Origin: Planomonospora sp. ID67723
GTDB taxonomy: Bacteria > Actinomycetota > Actinomycetes > Streptosporangiales > Streptosporangiaceae
Length of the DNA: 64,000 nucleotides
NCBI RefSeq assembly: GCF_015711605.1
Contig: NZ_JABTEZ010000001.1
Location: 124,001-188,000, forward strand
Reading direction: 5' to 3'
A program made the translations under genes and the position numbers. Shown here piece by piece: positions 25,234 through 33,660 of the stretch. The notes under the pieces are model-generated. The model was not told the DNA's origin and did not search any database. It saw only the letters and a list, made by a program, of their open reading frames with translations. How positions within the stretch are numbered: the first letter of the stretch is position 1; every line of letters begins with the position of its first letter.

Positions 25234-26243
25234 ACGAACCTCCAGGAATAGTCGTATCTGATCATGAGTGGCCAGGTCAGCGCGGTGACCAGGCGGCGCT
25301 GGCGGGGAGAGGCCGCGGTGCGCCAGCCGTCGTCCCGGACCAGCTCGACGCGGCCGGCCGTGAAGCGCATGGGGTTGCCCGAGGCGGTGTGCGCCGCCGA
25401 CAGCTCGGCCACCCCGTCACCGAGGAAGTCCAGCTTCGGCAGGACGCCGACCTCGGCGGCCAGCCGCCTGAGCGTGCGGGCGGGGTCGGCCAGCAGGTCC
25501 TCATAGCGGATCCTGGTGACCGGGACCCCCCTGCGGGCCAGGAGTTCGAGGCCGAGGTTCTGGGCCAGCCAGTGCAGTGAGGTCCGAACGGGTGACCAGT
25601 GGGTCATGGGAGTCCCGTCCTCGGGGCGGGTGACCCTCCGCTGCCAGGAGTGCGCGACCGCGCGGGGGTCGCGCACGACGTGCACGACGTGCACGTCGAC
25701 CCCGGCCGCCGCCAGGCAGAAGGCCAGGGAGGCGTGCTTGCTGGAGTCGACGACGACCTGGCAGCCCGCGACCTCGCCGGCCGCGTCGTAGAGGCGGCGG
25801 TAGGCGGTGACGTACTCACCCAGCTCGTCGACCTCCCTGAACGGCCAGGTCCGGACGCCCGGTGCCACGGCCTCGCCGCCCGGCGCCATGGGCCCCGGCC
25901 CGGCGCCCGCGCGCTCTTCGGCGAGCAGGCGCGCCAGCGCGGGAATCCGCCGCGTGCGGTCGACCCGCCGCCCCAGCGCGAGCATCCGCTCGGCCCGCTC
26001 CGCGGACCACCCGCCGAACGCCCTCTCTCCGGCCTTCCGCCAGAAGGGGCACCCGCCGAACGGCTCACCGCACCCGCACGCCTCGTCCGCCAGGACACCC
26101 CTGGCCCACAGATGGACCACCTCGCCGAGGGCGGCGACGCCGGGAACCTCGCCCAGCAGTCGCTCCAGCAGCGTGGTCCCGCTACGGCCGAGCCCGCCCA
26201 GGAAAACGACCCGGGCAGGGGACGGGCTGGTAGGCACAGGCAC
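25230..26243 (-). CDS. PAPS-dependent sulfotransferase 3
   Basis: A 337-aa sulfotransferase-fold protein. It has the 5'-phosphosulfate loop VVFLGGLGRSGTTLLERLL, the 3'-phosphate segment VHVVRDPRAVAHSWQRRV and the QVVVDSSKHASLAF motif. The cysteine-rich insert ACGCGEPFGGCPFW (about residues 55-68) is common in actinobacterial members of this class and may bind a metal or form disulfides. The GTG start at 26241-26243 follows GGTGAGGA. It is first in the operon ST3-GT2-TagA, driven by the promoter at 26290-26318. Confidence 0.9.
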   Translation of the reverse strand: MPVPTSPSPARVVFLGGLGRSGTTLLERLLGEVPGVAALGEVVHLWARGVLADEACGCGEPFGGCPFWRKAGERAFGGWSAERAERMLALGRRVDRTRRIPALARLLAEERAGAGPGPMAPGGEAVAPGVRTWPFREVDELGEYVTAYRRLYDAAGEVAGCQVVVDSSKHASLAFCLAAAGVDVHVVHVVRDPRAVAHSWQRRVTRPEDGTPMTHWSPVRTSLHWLAQNLGLELLARRGVPVTRIRYEDLLADPARTLRRLAAEVGVLPKLDFLGDGVAELSAAHTASGNPMRFTAGRVELVRDDGWRTAASPRQRRLVTALTWPLMIRYDYSWRFV

Positions 26244-26289
26244 GAATCCTCACCGAGATGGATACGGAACGTGCCGACATTAGCGCGGA

Positions 26290-26318
26290 GAGTAACTTGT
26301 CAGTCAGAGAACGGTCAA
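26290..26318 (-). promoter_or_regulatory. Promoter of the ST3-GT2-TagA operon
   Basis: On the minus strand TTGACC (26318-26313) and TTACTC (26295-26290) are separated by 17 bp, about 47 bp upstream of the GTG start. This is a good match to a housekeeping-sigma -35 with a weaker -10. Confidence 0.55.
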
Positions 26319-26376
26319 ACGATCTACCTACGTCCCGTGTGGCGGAGCGTCCACCGGGGAACCGCCCGGTCCCCGT

Positions 26377-26405
26377 CGTACGGGAGGGCACCAGCCTCCC
26401 GTACG
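26377..26405. terminator. Perfect hairpin between cysN and the ST3 operon
   Basis: CGTACGGGAGG (26377-26387) pairs with CCTCCCGTACG (26395-26405) over a 7-base loop. It lies in the 290-bp gap after cysN and before the ST3 promoter, so it probably ends the cysQ-cysD-cysN transcript. There is no T-run. The rest of the gap (26406-26533) shows nothing recognisable. Confidence 0.65.
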
Positions 26406-26533
26406 GCGGAACGCCCGCCGCTCTCGCCCCCATCGCGACGGGTGCCGCGGGGCGCGAGAGAGACGGGCGTCACGAGGGGCGGGGCGGCGGGCGTCCGGGA
26501 GCCGGGTCCGCGACCGGCCGTGGAGCCGCGGGG

Positions 26534-27796
26534 TTACCGGGCCTCGACGATCATCCCGGCGCCGACGGTGTTGTTGGTGACCTCGTCCACCAGGATGAAG
26601 CCGCCGGTGAGGCGGTTGCGCGCGTAGTCGTCAACGAACAACGGCTGGGTGACGCGCAGGGAGACGCGGCCGATCTCGTTCAGACCGAGCGTCTGGGCCG
26701 ACTCGTCCCGGTGCAGGGTGTTGACGTCCAGCCGGTAGTGCAGGTCCCGCACGAGCGCGCGGGCCGTACGGGTCGTGTGCTTGATGGTCAGCTTGGTGCG
26801 CGGGCCCAGCTTGCTGGCGTCGGTCATCCAGCAGACCATCGCCTCCAGCTCTTGGGCGGCCTGCGGCTGGTTGTTCGGGCGGCAGATCATGTCACCGCGG
26901 GAGATGTCGATGTCGTCCTCCAGCCGGAGGGTGACCGACATCGGCGGGAACGCCTCGTCCACCGGGCCGTCGAAGGTGTCGATCGAGGCGATGCGGGTGC
27001 TCAGGCCGGACGGCAGGTGCGTGACCTCGTCACCGGGCTTCAGCACTCCTCCGGCGACCTGTCCCGCGTAGCCGCGGTAGTCGTGGAAGGCCGGATCGGT
27101 GGCCCGCTGCGGGCGGATCACGTACTGCACCGGGAAGCGCACGTCGACCAGGTTGCGGTCGGAGGCGATGTGCACGTTCTCCAGGTGGTGCAGCAGGGAC
27201 GAGCCGTTGTACCAGGGCATGTTCTCCGACCGCGACACCACGTTGTCGCCGTGCAGCGCCGAGATCGGGATGAACGTCAGGTCGGGCGCGTTCAGCTTGG
27301 AGGCGAAGGAGGTGAACTCCTCGCGGATCTCCTCGAACCGCTCCTGGGAGTAGTCGACGAGGTCCATCTTGTTCACCGCCAGCACCAGGTGCGGCACCCG
27401 CAGCAGCGTCGTCAGGAACGCGTGCCGCCGGGACTGCTCCAGCACGCCCTTGCGCGCGTCGATCAGGATGATCGCCAGGTCCGCGGTGGAGGCGCCGGTG
27501 ACCATGTTCCGGGTGTACTGGATGTGCCCGGGGGTGTCGGCGATGATGAACTTGCGCCGGGGCGTGGCGAAGTAGCGGTAGGCCACGTCGATCGTGATGC
27601 CCTGCTCCCGCTCGGCCCGCAGGCCGTCGGTGAGCAGCGACAGGTCGGTGTACTCGGTGCCGCGGTCGCGGGAGGTGCGCTCCACGGCCTCGAGCTGGTC
27701 CTCGAAGATCGCCTTGGAGTCGAAGAGCAGCCGGCCGATCAGGGTCGACTTCCCGTCGTCGACGCTTCCCGCCGTGGCGAAGCGGAGAATGTCCAT
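26534..27796 (-). CDS. cysN: Sulfate adenylyltransferase subunit 1, GTPase (CysN)
   Basis: GTP hydrolysis by CysN drives adenylylation of sulfate by CysD to give APS. The 420-aa chain is an elongation-factor-like GTPase: G1 ATAGSVDDGKSTLIGRL, G3 IADTPGHIQYTRNM, G4 LAVNKMDLVDYSQ, then two beta-barrel domains. There is no fused APS kinase at the C terminus, unlike many CysNC proteins, so the kinase step falls to the separate fusion protein at 12.6 kb. ATG 27794-27796 (MDILRFATAG) shares one base with the cysD stop (TGATG). It is the last gene of the operon. Confidence 0.96.
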   Translation of the reverse strand: MDILRFATAGSVDDGKSTLIGRLLFDSKAIFEDQLEAVERTSRDRGTEYTDLSLLTDGLRAEREQGITIDVAYRYFATPRRKFIIADTPGHIQYTRNMVTGASTADLAIILIDARKGVLEQSRRHAFLTTLLRVPHLVLAVNKMDLVDYSQERFEEIREEFTSFASKLNAPDLTFIPISALHGDNVVSRSENMPWYNGSSLLHHLENVHIASDRNLVDVRFPVQYVIRPQRATDPAFHDYRGYAGQVAGGVLKPGDEVTHLPSGLSTRIASIDTFDGPVDEAFPPMSVTLRLEDDIDISRGDMICRPNNQPQAAQELEAMVCWMTDASKLGPRTKLTIKHTTRTARALVRDLHYRLDVNTLHRDESAQTLGLNEIGRVSLRVTQPLFVDDYARNRLTGGFILVDEVTNNTVGAGMIVEAR

Positions 27797-28710
27797 CAGA
27801 AGTAGCCTTCCCTCTTGCGGTCTTCCATCGCGGCCTCGGAGGCGCGGTCGTCTGCCCGGGTGGCGCCGCGCTCGGTGATCCTGGTGGCGGCGATCTCCTC
27901 GATGATCTGCTCGACCGTCGCGGCGGCCGACTCCACCGCCCCGGTGCAGGTCGCGTCGCCCACCGTGCGGTAGCGGACGACGGCCTCGTAGACCGGCTCG
28001 TCCTCGCCGCGGGTGATCCACGGATTGTCGGCCAGCAGCATGCCGTCGCGCTCGAACACCTTGCGCGTGTGCGCGAAGTAGATCGACGGGATCTCGATGC
28101 CCTCGCGGCGGATGTAGTCCCAGATGTCCAGCTCGGTCCAGTTGGACAGCGGGAACACCCGGATGTTCTCACCCTTGCGGAGCCTGGCGTTGTAGAGGTT
28201 CCACAGCTCGGGCCGCTGGTTCTTCGGATCCCACTGGCCGAACTCGTCGCGGAAGGAGAACACCCGCTCCTTGGCCCGGGCCTTCTCCTCGTCGCGCCGA
28301 GCGCCGCCGAACACCGCGTCGAACTCGTTGTCCTCGATCGCGTCCAGCAGGGTGGTGGTCTGCAGCCGGTTCCGGGAGGCCCGGCGCCCGGTCTCCTCGA
28401 CCACCCGCCCGGCGTCGATGGAGTCCTGGACGCTGGCCACGATCAGGCGCGCTCCCAGCTCCGCCACCCGGCGGTCGCGGAACTCGATCACCTCGGGGAA
28501 GTTGTGCCCGGTGTCCACGTGCATCAGCGGGAACGGGATGGGCGCGGGCCAGAACGCCTTCTCCGCGATGCGGAGCATGACGATGGAGTCTTTGCCCCCG
28601 GAGAAGAGCAGACACGGACGCTCGAACTCCGCCGCCACCTCACGCATGATGTGAATGGCTTCTGCTTCGAGGACGTCGAGCTGCGACGTGGTGTAGTCGC
28701 GCTGAAGCAT
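27796..28710 (-). CDS. cysD: Sulfate adenylyltransferase subunit 2 (CysD)
   Basis: The catalytic subunit that joins ATP and sulfate to form APS and pyrophosphate. The 304-aa length is standard. The PP-loop ATP pyrophosphatase motif LLFSGGKDSIVMLRIA lies near residue 35, followed by PFPLMHVDTGHNFPEV, the FGGARRDEEKARAKER helix and VFPLSNWTELDIWDYI. The gene has a TAGGAGAG ribosome-binding site, follows cysQ by 35 bases and is coupled to cysN. No cysH, cysI or sulfite reductase gene is in the window, which argues that here APS is used for PAPS and sulfation rather than only for reduction. Confidence 0.97.
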   Translation of the reverse strand: MLQRDYTTSQLDVLEAEAIHIMREVAAEFERPCLLFSGGKDSIVMLRIAEKAFWPAPIPFPLMHVDTGHNFPEVIEFRDRRVAELGARLIVASVQDSIDAGRVVEETGRRASRNRLQTTTLLDAIEDNEFDAVFGGARRDEEKARAKERVFSFRDEFGQWDPKNQRPELWNLYNARLRKGENIRVFPLSNWTELDIWDYIRREGIEIPSIYFAHTRKVFERDGMLLADNPWITRGEDEPVYEAVVRYRTVGDATCTGAVESAAATVEQIIEEIAATRITERGATRADDRASEAAMEDRKREGYF

Positions 28711-28745
28711 CTGGCTCTCCTAGGCGGGGATGTGGGGATGTCCCT

Positions 28746-29549
28746 CTATCGGTGCAGATCCCGGATGCCGGCGAGCAACGTTGACGCCAGTTCCGGTAGG
28801 GAAATAAGAATATCCGGTAGTGAAGGGTCACCCTGGTTGTAGGTCAGGGTTGAGCCGTCGATCCTGCTCGCGTGGGCTCCGGAGGCCAGCGCCACGGCCA
28901 CCGGCGCGGCCGAGTCCCATTCGTACTGGCCACCGGCGTGGACGTACGCCTCGACCTCACCGGTCAGCACCGCGGAGATCTTCGCGCCCGCCGATCCGAT
29001 CGGCACCAGGACGGCGCCGGCGAGCTCGGCGAGCTTCTGCACGAACTCCGGCGGCCGGGTCCTGCTGACCGCGATCCGGGGGCCCTGCCCCTGCTCCCGC
29101 CACCGGGGCAGGACGGGCGGCTCCCCGGTGGAGAGGGTGCGCCCCTGGGCGGGCAGCGCCACGGCCCCCGCGGTGAGCCGCCCCTGCCCGCCGGTCTCCC
29201 CGCCGGTCTCCCCGTCGCGCTCCCACAGCGCCACGTGGACCGCCCAGTCCGCCCGGCCCTCCTCGGCGAACTCCCGCGTGCCGTCCAGCGGGTCGACGAT
29301 CCACACCCGGTCGGCGCGGAGCCGCCGGGGATCGAGCCGCTCCTGCTGGGTGGCCTCCTCCGACAGCACGCTGTCACCCGGGCGGAGCCTCGTCAGCGCC
29401 TCCATCAGGAACCGGTGCGAGGCCGCGTCGCCCTCCTTGCGCAGGGCGGACGGATCGCCGAACCCCTCCCGCTCCCGCAGCGCCAGCAGCCTCTCGCCCG
29501 CCTCCGCCGCCAGGTCCCTGGCAAGGTCATGATCGTCGCGAATCGTCAT
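28746..29549 (-). CDS. cysQ: 3'(2'),5'-bisphosphate nucleotidase CysQ
   Basis: Dephosphorylates PAP, the by-product of sulfotransferases that inhibits them, to AMP; it can also act on PAPS. The 267-aa protein has the inositol-monophosphatase fold metal sites: LSEEATQQ (Glu-Glu), WIVDPLDGTREF (Asp-Pro-Leu-Asp-Gly-Thr) and YEWDSAAPVAVALASGAHASR. ATG 29547-29549 ([10 protein letters not shown]) is chosen because it shares one base with the stop of the upstream phosphoglycosyltransferase gene and the family similarity begins there. Its place directly before cysD and cysN ties PAP removal to PAPS supply. Confidence 0.93.
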   Translation of the reverse strand: MTIRDDHDLARDLAAEAGERLLALREREGFGDPSALRKEGDAASHRFLMEALTRLRPGDSVLSEEATQQERLDPRRLRADRVWIVDPLDGTREFAEEGRADWAVHVALWERDGETGGETGGQGRLTAGAVALPAQGRTLSTGEPPVLPRWREQGQGPRIAVSRTRPPEFVQKLAELAGAVLVPIGSAGAKISAVLTGEVEAYVHAGGQYEWDSAAPVAVALASGAHASRIDGSTLTYNQGDPSLPDILISLPELASTLLAGIRDLHR

Positions 29550-31033
29550 CAGTACGCTCCAGCCCCTCGCGCGACAGCCGACCAAGTCTTCCACAGGATC
29601 TGAAGGTCCAGCGTGAGAGACCAGTTCTCCACGTAACGCAGGTCCAGACGCACCGATTCCTCCCATGTCAGGTCGGACCTCCCGCTCACCTGCCACAGGC
29701 CCGTCATGCCGGGTTTGACCAGCAGCCTGCGCCGCACGTCGTCCCCGTACCTGGCGACCTCCTCCGGCAGCGGGGGCCGGGGGCCGACCAGCGACATGTC
29801 GCCGAGCATCACGTTGATCAGTTGCGGCAGCTCGTCCAGGGAGCGCCTGCGGAGCCAGGCCCCGAGCGGGGTCACCCGCGGATCCTCCCGGATCTTGAAC
29901 AGCACGCCCCGCCCGTCGCTCACCAAAGTGATCTTCCGCCTCTCGGCGTCGGCCTCCATCGTCCGGAACTTGTAGATCGTGAACATCGCTCCGTCCCGGC
30001 CCACCCGGGTCTGCCGGAACAGCACGGGACCCGGGCCAGACAGCCGGACCGCCAGCGCCAGCGCCAGCAGCAGCGGCGTCAGCGCGACCAGCAGCACTCC
30101 CGCGCCCAGCCGGTCGAACAGGTTCTTCACCACCTGCCGCAGGCCGACGAGCTCGGGATGGTCCACGTGCAGCAGCGGCAGGCCCGCCACCGGGCGGATC
30201 GTGGTCCGCGGCCCGGCCACCTCCATCAGCGCCGGGGCGACCACCAGGTCCGTGCGCGTCTTCTCCAGCCGCCAGGCCAGCCGCCGCAGCGCCGTACCGT
30301 CCATCTCCGGGCAGGCCAGCACCGCCACGGTGTCCGCCTCCGCCTGGCCGACCACCAGCGGCACGTCGGAGAATCCGCCGAGGACCGGCACCCCCGCGAC
30401 GTCACCCCTGCCGGAGTACGGTGTGCAGGCCCCGACGACCTCCATCCCGTGGTGGGGCTCCCGGCGGAACCGCTCCACCAGCTCGGCGACGGCCGCGCGG
30501 TGACCCACCGCGACGACCCGCCGCATGCATCCGCCCCGTGCCCGCATGCGGTGCAGGAACCGGCGCAGGCCGTACCGCGCGAGCAGGGCCAGGACCGTGG
30601 TCAGCGGGATCGCCAGCACGACGTAACCGCGCGCCACCTCGGTCTTGGTCGCGTAGGCGCCGATGGCGAGGGCCGCGGTGAGCATGAACCCGCACTGGAT
30701 GACCCGCTGGAACTCCTCGGACCCCAGGCCGATCAGACGGGGTTCGTACGCCCGGTTCAGCGCCACCAGGCAGACCCATACGACGGGCAGCGCGGCGCTC
30801 AGCACCACGTACGGCGTGACGTACGGCGTGACCTCCCCGAACCGCACGAAGAACGCGAGGGTCCCGGCCAAGGACGCGCAGCACAGGTCGGAGACCACGG
30901 CTCGCATCCGGTGCCCACCGACCCAGCCAGGCACCCGCGGGCGGACCACGGTCACAGGCCTAGGCCTTATGTGGACGACGGTCGCGTCGCGCACCGGCTC
31001 CCCCTGTGTAACCATTCGTATGCGTACAGTCAT
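29549..31033 (-). CDS. Polyprenyl-phosphate glycosylphosphotransferase (initiating, WcaJ/WbaP type)
   Basis: Starts glycan assembly by moving a sugar-1-phosphate from a nucleotide sugar to undecaprenyl phosphate. The 494-aa chain has four N-terminal membrane helices (about residues 45-160) and a CoA-binding-like Rossmann domain ([17 protein letters not shown]). A further hydrophobic hairpin (about 315-335) precedes the catalytic bacterial sugar transferase domain: [52 protein letters not shown] and [13 protein letters not shown]. It is the first gene of the operon that continues with cysQ-cysD-cysN, joining glycan initiation to sulfate activation. ATG 31031-31033 or an in-frame ATG 18 bases downstream may be the start; neither has a strong ribosome-binding site. 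Confidence 0.93.
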   Translation of the reverse strand: MTVRIRMVTQGEPVRDATVVHIRPRPVTVVRPRVPGWVGGHRMRAVVSDLCCASLAGTLAFFVRFGEVTPYVTPYVVLSAALPVVWVCLVALNRAYEPRLIGLGSEEFQRVIQCGFMLTAALAIGAYATKTEVARGYVVLAIPLTTVLALLARYGLRRFLHRMRARGGCMRRVVAVGHRAAVAELVERFRREPHHGMEVVGACTPYSGRGDVAGVPVLGGFSDVPLVVGQAEADTVAVLACPEMDGTALRRLAWRLEKTRTDLVVAPALMEVAGPRTTIRPVAGLPLLHVDHPELVGLRQVVKNLFDRLGAGVLLVALTPLLLALALAVRLSGPGPVLFRQTRVGRDGAMFTIYKFRTMEADAERRKITLVSDGRGVLFKIREDPRVTPLGAWLRRRSLDELPQLINVMLGDMSLVGPRPPLPEEVARYGDDVRRRLLVKPGMTGLWQVSGRSDLTWEESVRLDLRYVENWSLTLDLQILWKTWSAVARGAGAY

Positions 31034-31097
31034 GGAATGGTAGCGACGGGGAGTCGGCGTCGAGGGCGGAAGCCTGAAACGTTTACCTCCGCGGACG

Positions 31098-31120
31098 CCG
31101 GACCGGACGCCCCGGTCCGG
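31098..31120 (-). terminator. Hairpin after pth
   Basis: CCGGACCGG (31098-31106) pairs with CCGGTCCGG (31112-31120) across 5 bases, 14 bases past the pth stop on the minus strand. There is no T-run; it likely ends the rplY-pth transcript before the glycosylphosphotransferase gene. Confidence 0.55.
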
Positions 31121-31133
31121 TCCGGCGGGAGCC

Positions 31134-31739
31134 CTACCGGGGCGGTCCGGAGAGCTTCAGGTCGCCGGCGTGGAAGGCGTTCTGGGTCGGCTCCAGGCCT
31201 ACCTTGATCAGCGACTCCACTACGTCGGCGGCCCGGTCGACCAGGAAGGCCAGGTCCTTGCGCTCTGCCGTGGCGAAGTCCCGCAGGACGTAGGCGGCGG
31301 TGTCCATCCGGCCCGGCGGGCGCCCGATGCCGAACCGCACCCGCAGGTAGTCCTTGGTGGCCAGCGACTTCGTGATCGACTTCAGCCCGTTGTGGCCGTT
31401 GTCACCACCGCCCAGCTTGGCCCGGAGCGCGCCGTACGGGACGTCCAGCTCGTCATGGACGACGATCACCTGCGCCGGGGCGACCTTGTAGAAGTCGGCC
31501 AGCGCCTTGACCGGGCCGCCCGAGAGGTTCATGAACGACAGCGGCTTGGCCAGCACCGCGGGGACCCCCGCCAGCCGGCCCTCCAGCGCCTCGGCCCGCG
31601 ACCGGTGGGCCTTGAACCGCCCTCCCGCCCGCGCGGCCAGCTCGTCCAGCACCATGAAACCCGCGTTGTGCCGGTTACCGGCGTACTCCGGCCCGGGGTT
31701 CCCCAGGCCCACGACCAGCCAGCGGTCCACGGTCGGCAC
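31134..31739 (-). CDS. pth: Peptidyl-tRNA hydrolase
   Basis: Frees tRNA from peptidyl-tRNAs dropped by ribosomes. The 201-aa protein has all catalytic parts: [22 protein letters not shown] with the catalytic His, the substrate-binding [13 protein letters not shown] Asn, [10 protein letters not shown] with the Asp, and [13 protein letters not shown]. The length is normal. It follows rplY on the same strand after about 150 bp with a hairpin in between, the same neighbours as Rv1014c-Rv1015c. Confidence 0.96.
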   Translation of the reverse strand: MPTVDRWLVVGLGNPGPEYAGNRHNAGFMVLDELAARAGGRFKAHRSRAEALEGRLAGVPAVLAKPLSFMNLSGGPVKALADFYKVAPAQVIVVHDELDVPYGALRAKLGGGDNGHNGLKSITKSLATKDYLRVRFGIGRPPGRMDTAAYVLRDFATAERKDLAFLVDRAADVVESLIKVGLEPTQNAFHAGDLKLSGPPR

Positions 31740-31827
31740 CCCTCCGCATTCAACTCGTATCCAGTCCTACCCGCGTCAGCCCGCGGATGCGCGTCAGGGC
31801 AGCCCGGACCCGGACTGCCCCGACAGG

Positions 31828-31881
31828 CAGGGGGTGCCCCGCGGGCCCTCGCCGTGGCGAGGATCCGCAGAACACCCCCTG
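31828..31881 (-). terminator. Stem-loop between rplY and pth
   Basis: CAGGGGGTG (31828-31836) pairs with CACCCCCTG (31873-31881). A second hairpin, CTCGCC-GT-GGCGAG, lies in the loop. The structure starts 10 bases after the rplY stop. It may be an attenuator or processing site, since pth follows on the same strand. Confidence 0.55.
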
Positions 31882-31890
31882 ACGGAAGAA

Positions 31891-32520
31891 CTACTCGCCG
31901 GCCTCGGCGGACGCCTCGGCGGCCTCGTCCTCGGCCGACGCCTCGGCGACCTCGCCCGCGGTGGCCTCGGTCTCGCCCTCCGGCTCGGCGGCCGGGGCAC
32001 CGGCGACGATCAGGACCAGCGCCTCCGGGTCGGCGATCAGCGTGGTGCCCTTGGGCAGCTTCAGCTCGCCGGCGGTGACCTGCGTGCCGACCTCCAGGCC
32101 CTCGACGCTGACCTCGACGCCCTCGGGGATGTGGGTCGCCTCGGTCTCGACCGAGACCGAGACCATCTGCTGGTCCAGGATGCCGTCGGCGACCTCGCCC
32201 ACGACGGTGACCGGGATGTCCACGGTGACCTTCTCGCCGCGCTTGACCAGCAGCAGGTCCACGTGCTCCAGGAAGCCCTTGATCGGGTCACGCTGCACGC
32301 CCTTGGGCAGCGCCAGCTCGGTGACCGCGCCCTGGAGGCGGATCAGCACGTTCGGCGTGCGCAGGGCGAGCAGGAGCTCGTGGCCCGGCAGGGACAGGTG
32401 CTGCGGGTCCGTGCCGTGCCCGTAGAGGACGGCGGGCACCTTGTGCTCGCGGCGGATCTTGCGGGCGGCGCCCTTGCCGAAGTCGGTGCGCGACTCGGCG
32501 GTGATGACTACCTCAGACAC
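31891..32520 (-). CDS. rplY: 50S ribosomal protein L25 (CTC form)
   Basis: Binds 5S rRNA in the large ribosomal subunit. The 209-aa protein is the long general-stress (CTC) form. The N-terminal L25 domain starts ESRTDFGKGAARKIRREHKVPAVLYG and is followed by the beta-domain with LPKGVQRDPIKGFLEHVDLL. An acidic Ala/Glu-rich tail of about 30 residues ends the chain. GTG 32518-32520 is chosen because CTAGGAGATC stands at correct distance and the conserved region begins there. Confidence 0.95.
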   Translation of the reverse strand: MSEVVITAESRTDFGKGAARKIRREHKVPAVLYGHGTDPQHLSLPGHELLLALRTPNVLIRLQGAVTELALPKGVQRDPIKGFLEHVDLLLVKRGEKVTVDIPVTVVGEVADGILDQQMVSVSVETEATHIPEGVEVSVEGLEVGTQVTAGELKLPKGTTLIADPEALVLIVAGAPAAEPEGETEATAGEVAEASAEDEAAEASAEAGE

Positions 32521-32682
32521 GGCGGATCTCCTAGGGATCGTCGACGGTGGAGAAGCGCGCTCCCCCTCACCCGCCCTAGCGGAAGGCGTTACGAGCGCGC
32601 GCAACCTGTACAGCCTATCGCGCCCCGCCGCACGCTTCGCCCGGCGGCGCCGAACCGGCCGCCGGGCACGTCACGCGACCGG

Positions 32683-33660
32683 TCAGCAGTCGCCTTCGAA
32701 CATGCTCGTCACCGAGCCGTCGCTGAACACCTCGGTGATCGCGCGCGCGATGACCGGGGCGATCGAGAGCACGGTCAGCTTGTCGAACTTCTTCTCCTGC
32801 GGCAGCGGCAGCGTGTTGGTGACGATGACCTCCGAGACCCGGGAGTTCTTCAGCCGGTCCACCGCCGGGTCGGAGAAGACCGCGTGGGTGGCGGCCACGA
32901 TCACATCGGTCGCGCCCTGCTCGTACAGCGCGTCGGCGGCCTTGCAGATCGTGCCCGCCGTGTCGATCATGTCGTCGATCAGCACGCAGGTACGGCCGCG
33001 CACCTTGCCGACGACCTCGTTCACCTTCACCTGGTTGGCGACGTCGAGGTCGCGGCGCTTGTGGATGAAGGCCAGCGGGGTGCCCAGCGTGTCGGCCCAG
33101 CGCTCCGACAGCCGCACCCGGCCCGTGTCCGGCGAGACGACCGTGGTGTTGCCCAGGTCGATCTTGTCCTTGAGGTAGTTGACCAGCACCGGCATGGCGA
33201 ACAGGTGGTCCACCGGGCCGTCGAAGAAGCCCTGGATCTGCGAGGTGTGCAGGTCGATCGACATCAGCCGGTCGGCACCCGCCGTCTTGAACAGGTCCGC
33301 CATCAGCCGGGCCGTGATCGGCTCGCGGCCCCGGCCCTTCTTGTCCTGGCGGGCGTAGCCGAAGAACGGCATGACCACGGTGATCCGTTTGGCGGAGGCG
33401 CGCTTGAGCGCGTCCACCATGATCAGCTGCTCCATGATCCACTGGTTGATGGGCTCGGTGTGGCTCTGGATGACGAACGCGTCGCTTCCGCGGACCGACT
33501 CCTGGTAACGGGCGTAGATCTCACCGTTCGCGAAGTCGCGCAGCGTCGTCGGCGTGAGCTCCACTCCGAGATGCCTGGCCACCTCCTCCGCCAGCTCCGG
33601 GTGCGCGCGCCCCGAGAAGAACATCATCTTCTTCTCGCCGGTCTGCTTGATGCTGCTCAT
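32683..33660 (-). CDS. prs: Ribose-phosphate pyrophosphokinase (PRPP synthetase)
   Basis: Makes PRPP from ribose 5-phosphate and ATP for nucleotide, histidine, tryptophan and (in actinobacteria) arabinose-donor synthesis. The 325-aa class I enzyme shows the KMMFFSGRAHPELAEEV start, the PFFGYARQDKKGRGREPI flexible loop, the DLHTSQIQGFF metal site and the PRPP-binding loop VLIDDMIDTAGTI. The ATG at 33658-33660 overlaps the glmU stop (ATGA), so both are made from one message, as in many actinobacteria. Confidence 0.97.
   Translation of the reverse strand: MSSIKQTGEKKMMFFSGRAHPELAEEVARHLGVELTPTTLRDFANGEIYARYQESVRGSDAFVIQSHTEPINQWIMEQLIMVDALKRASAKRITVVMPFFGYARQDKKGRGREPITARLMADLFKTAGADRLMSIDLHTSQIQGFFDGPVDHLFAMPVLVNYLKDKIDLGNTTVVSPDTGRVRLSERWADTLGTPLAFIHKRRDLDVANQVKVNEVVGKVRGRTCVLIDDMIDTAGTICKAADALYEQGATDVIVAATHAVFSDPAVDRLKNSRVSEVIVTNTLPLPQEKKFDKLTVLSIAPVIARAITEVFSDGSVTSMFEGDC

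Noticed and set aside
26534-28710. cysDN as a general sulfate-assimilation operon
   Set aside because: Not excluded, but no cysH, sulfite reductase or sulfate uptake ABC genes are near, whereas three PAPS-using enzymes and CysQ are. The sulfation role is preferred.
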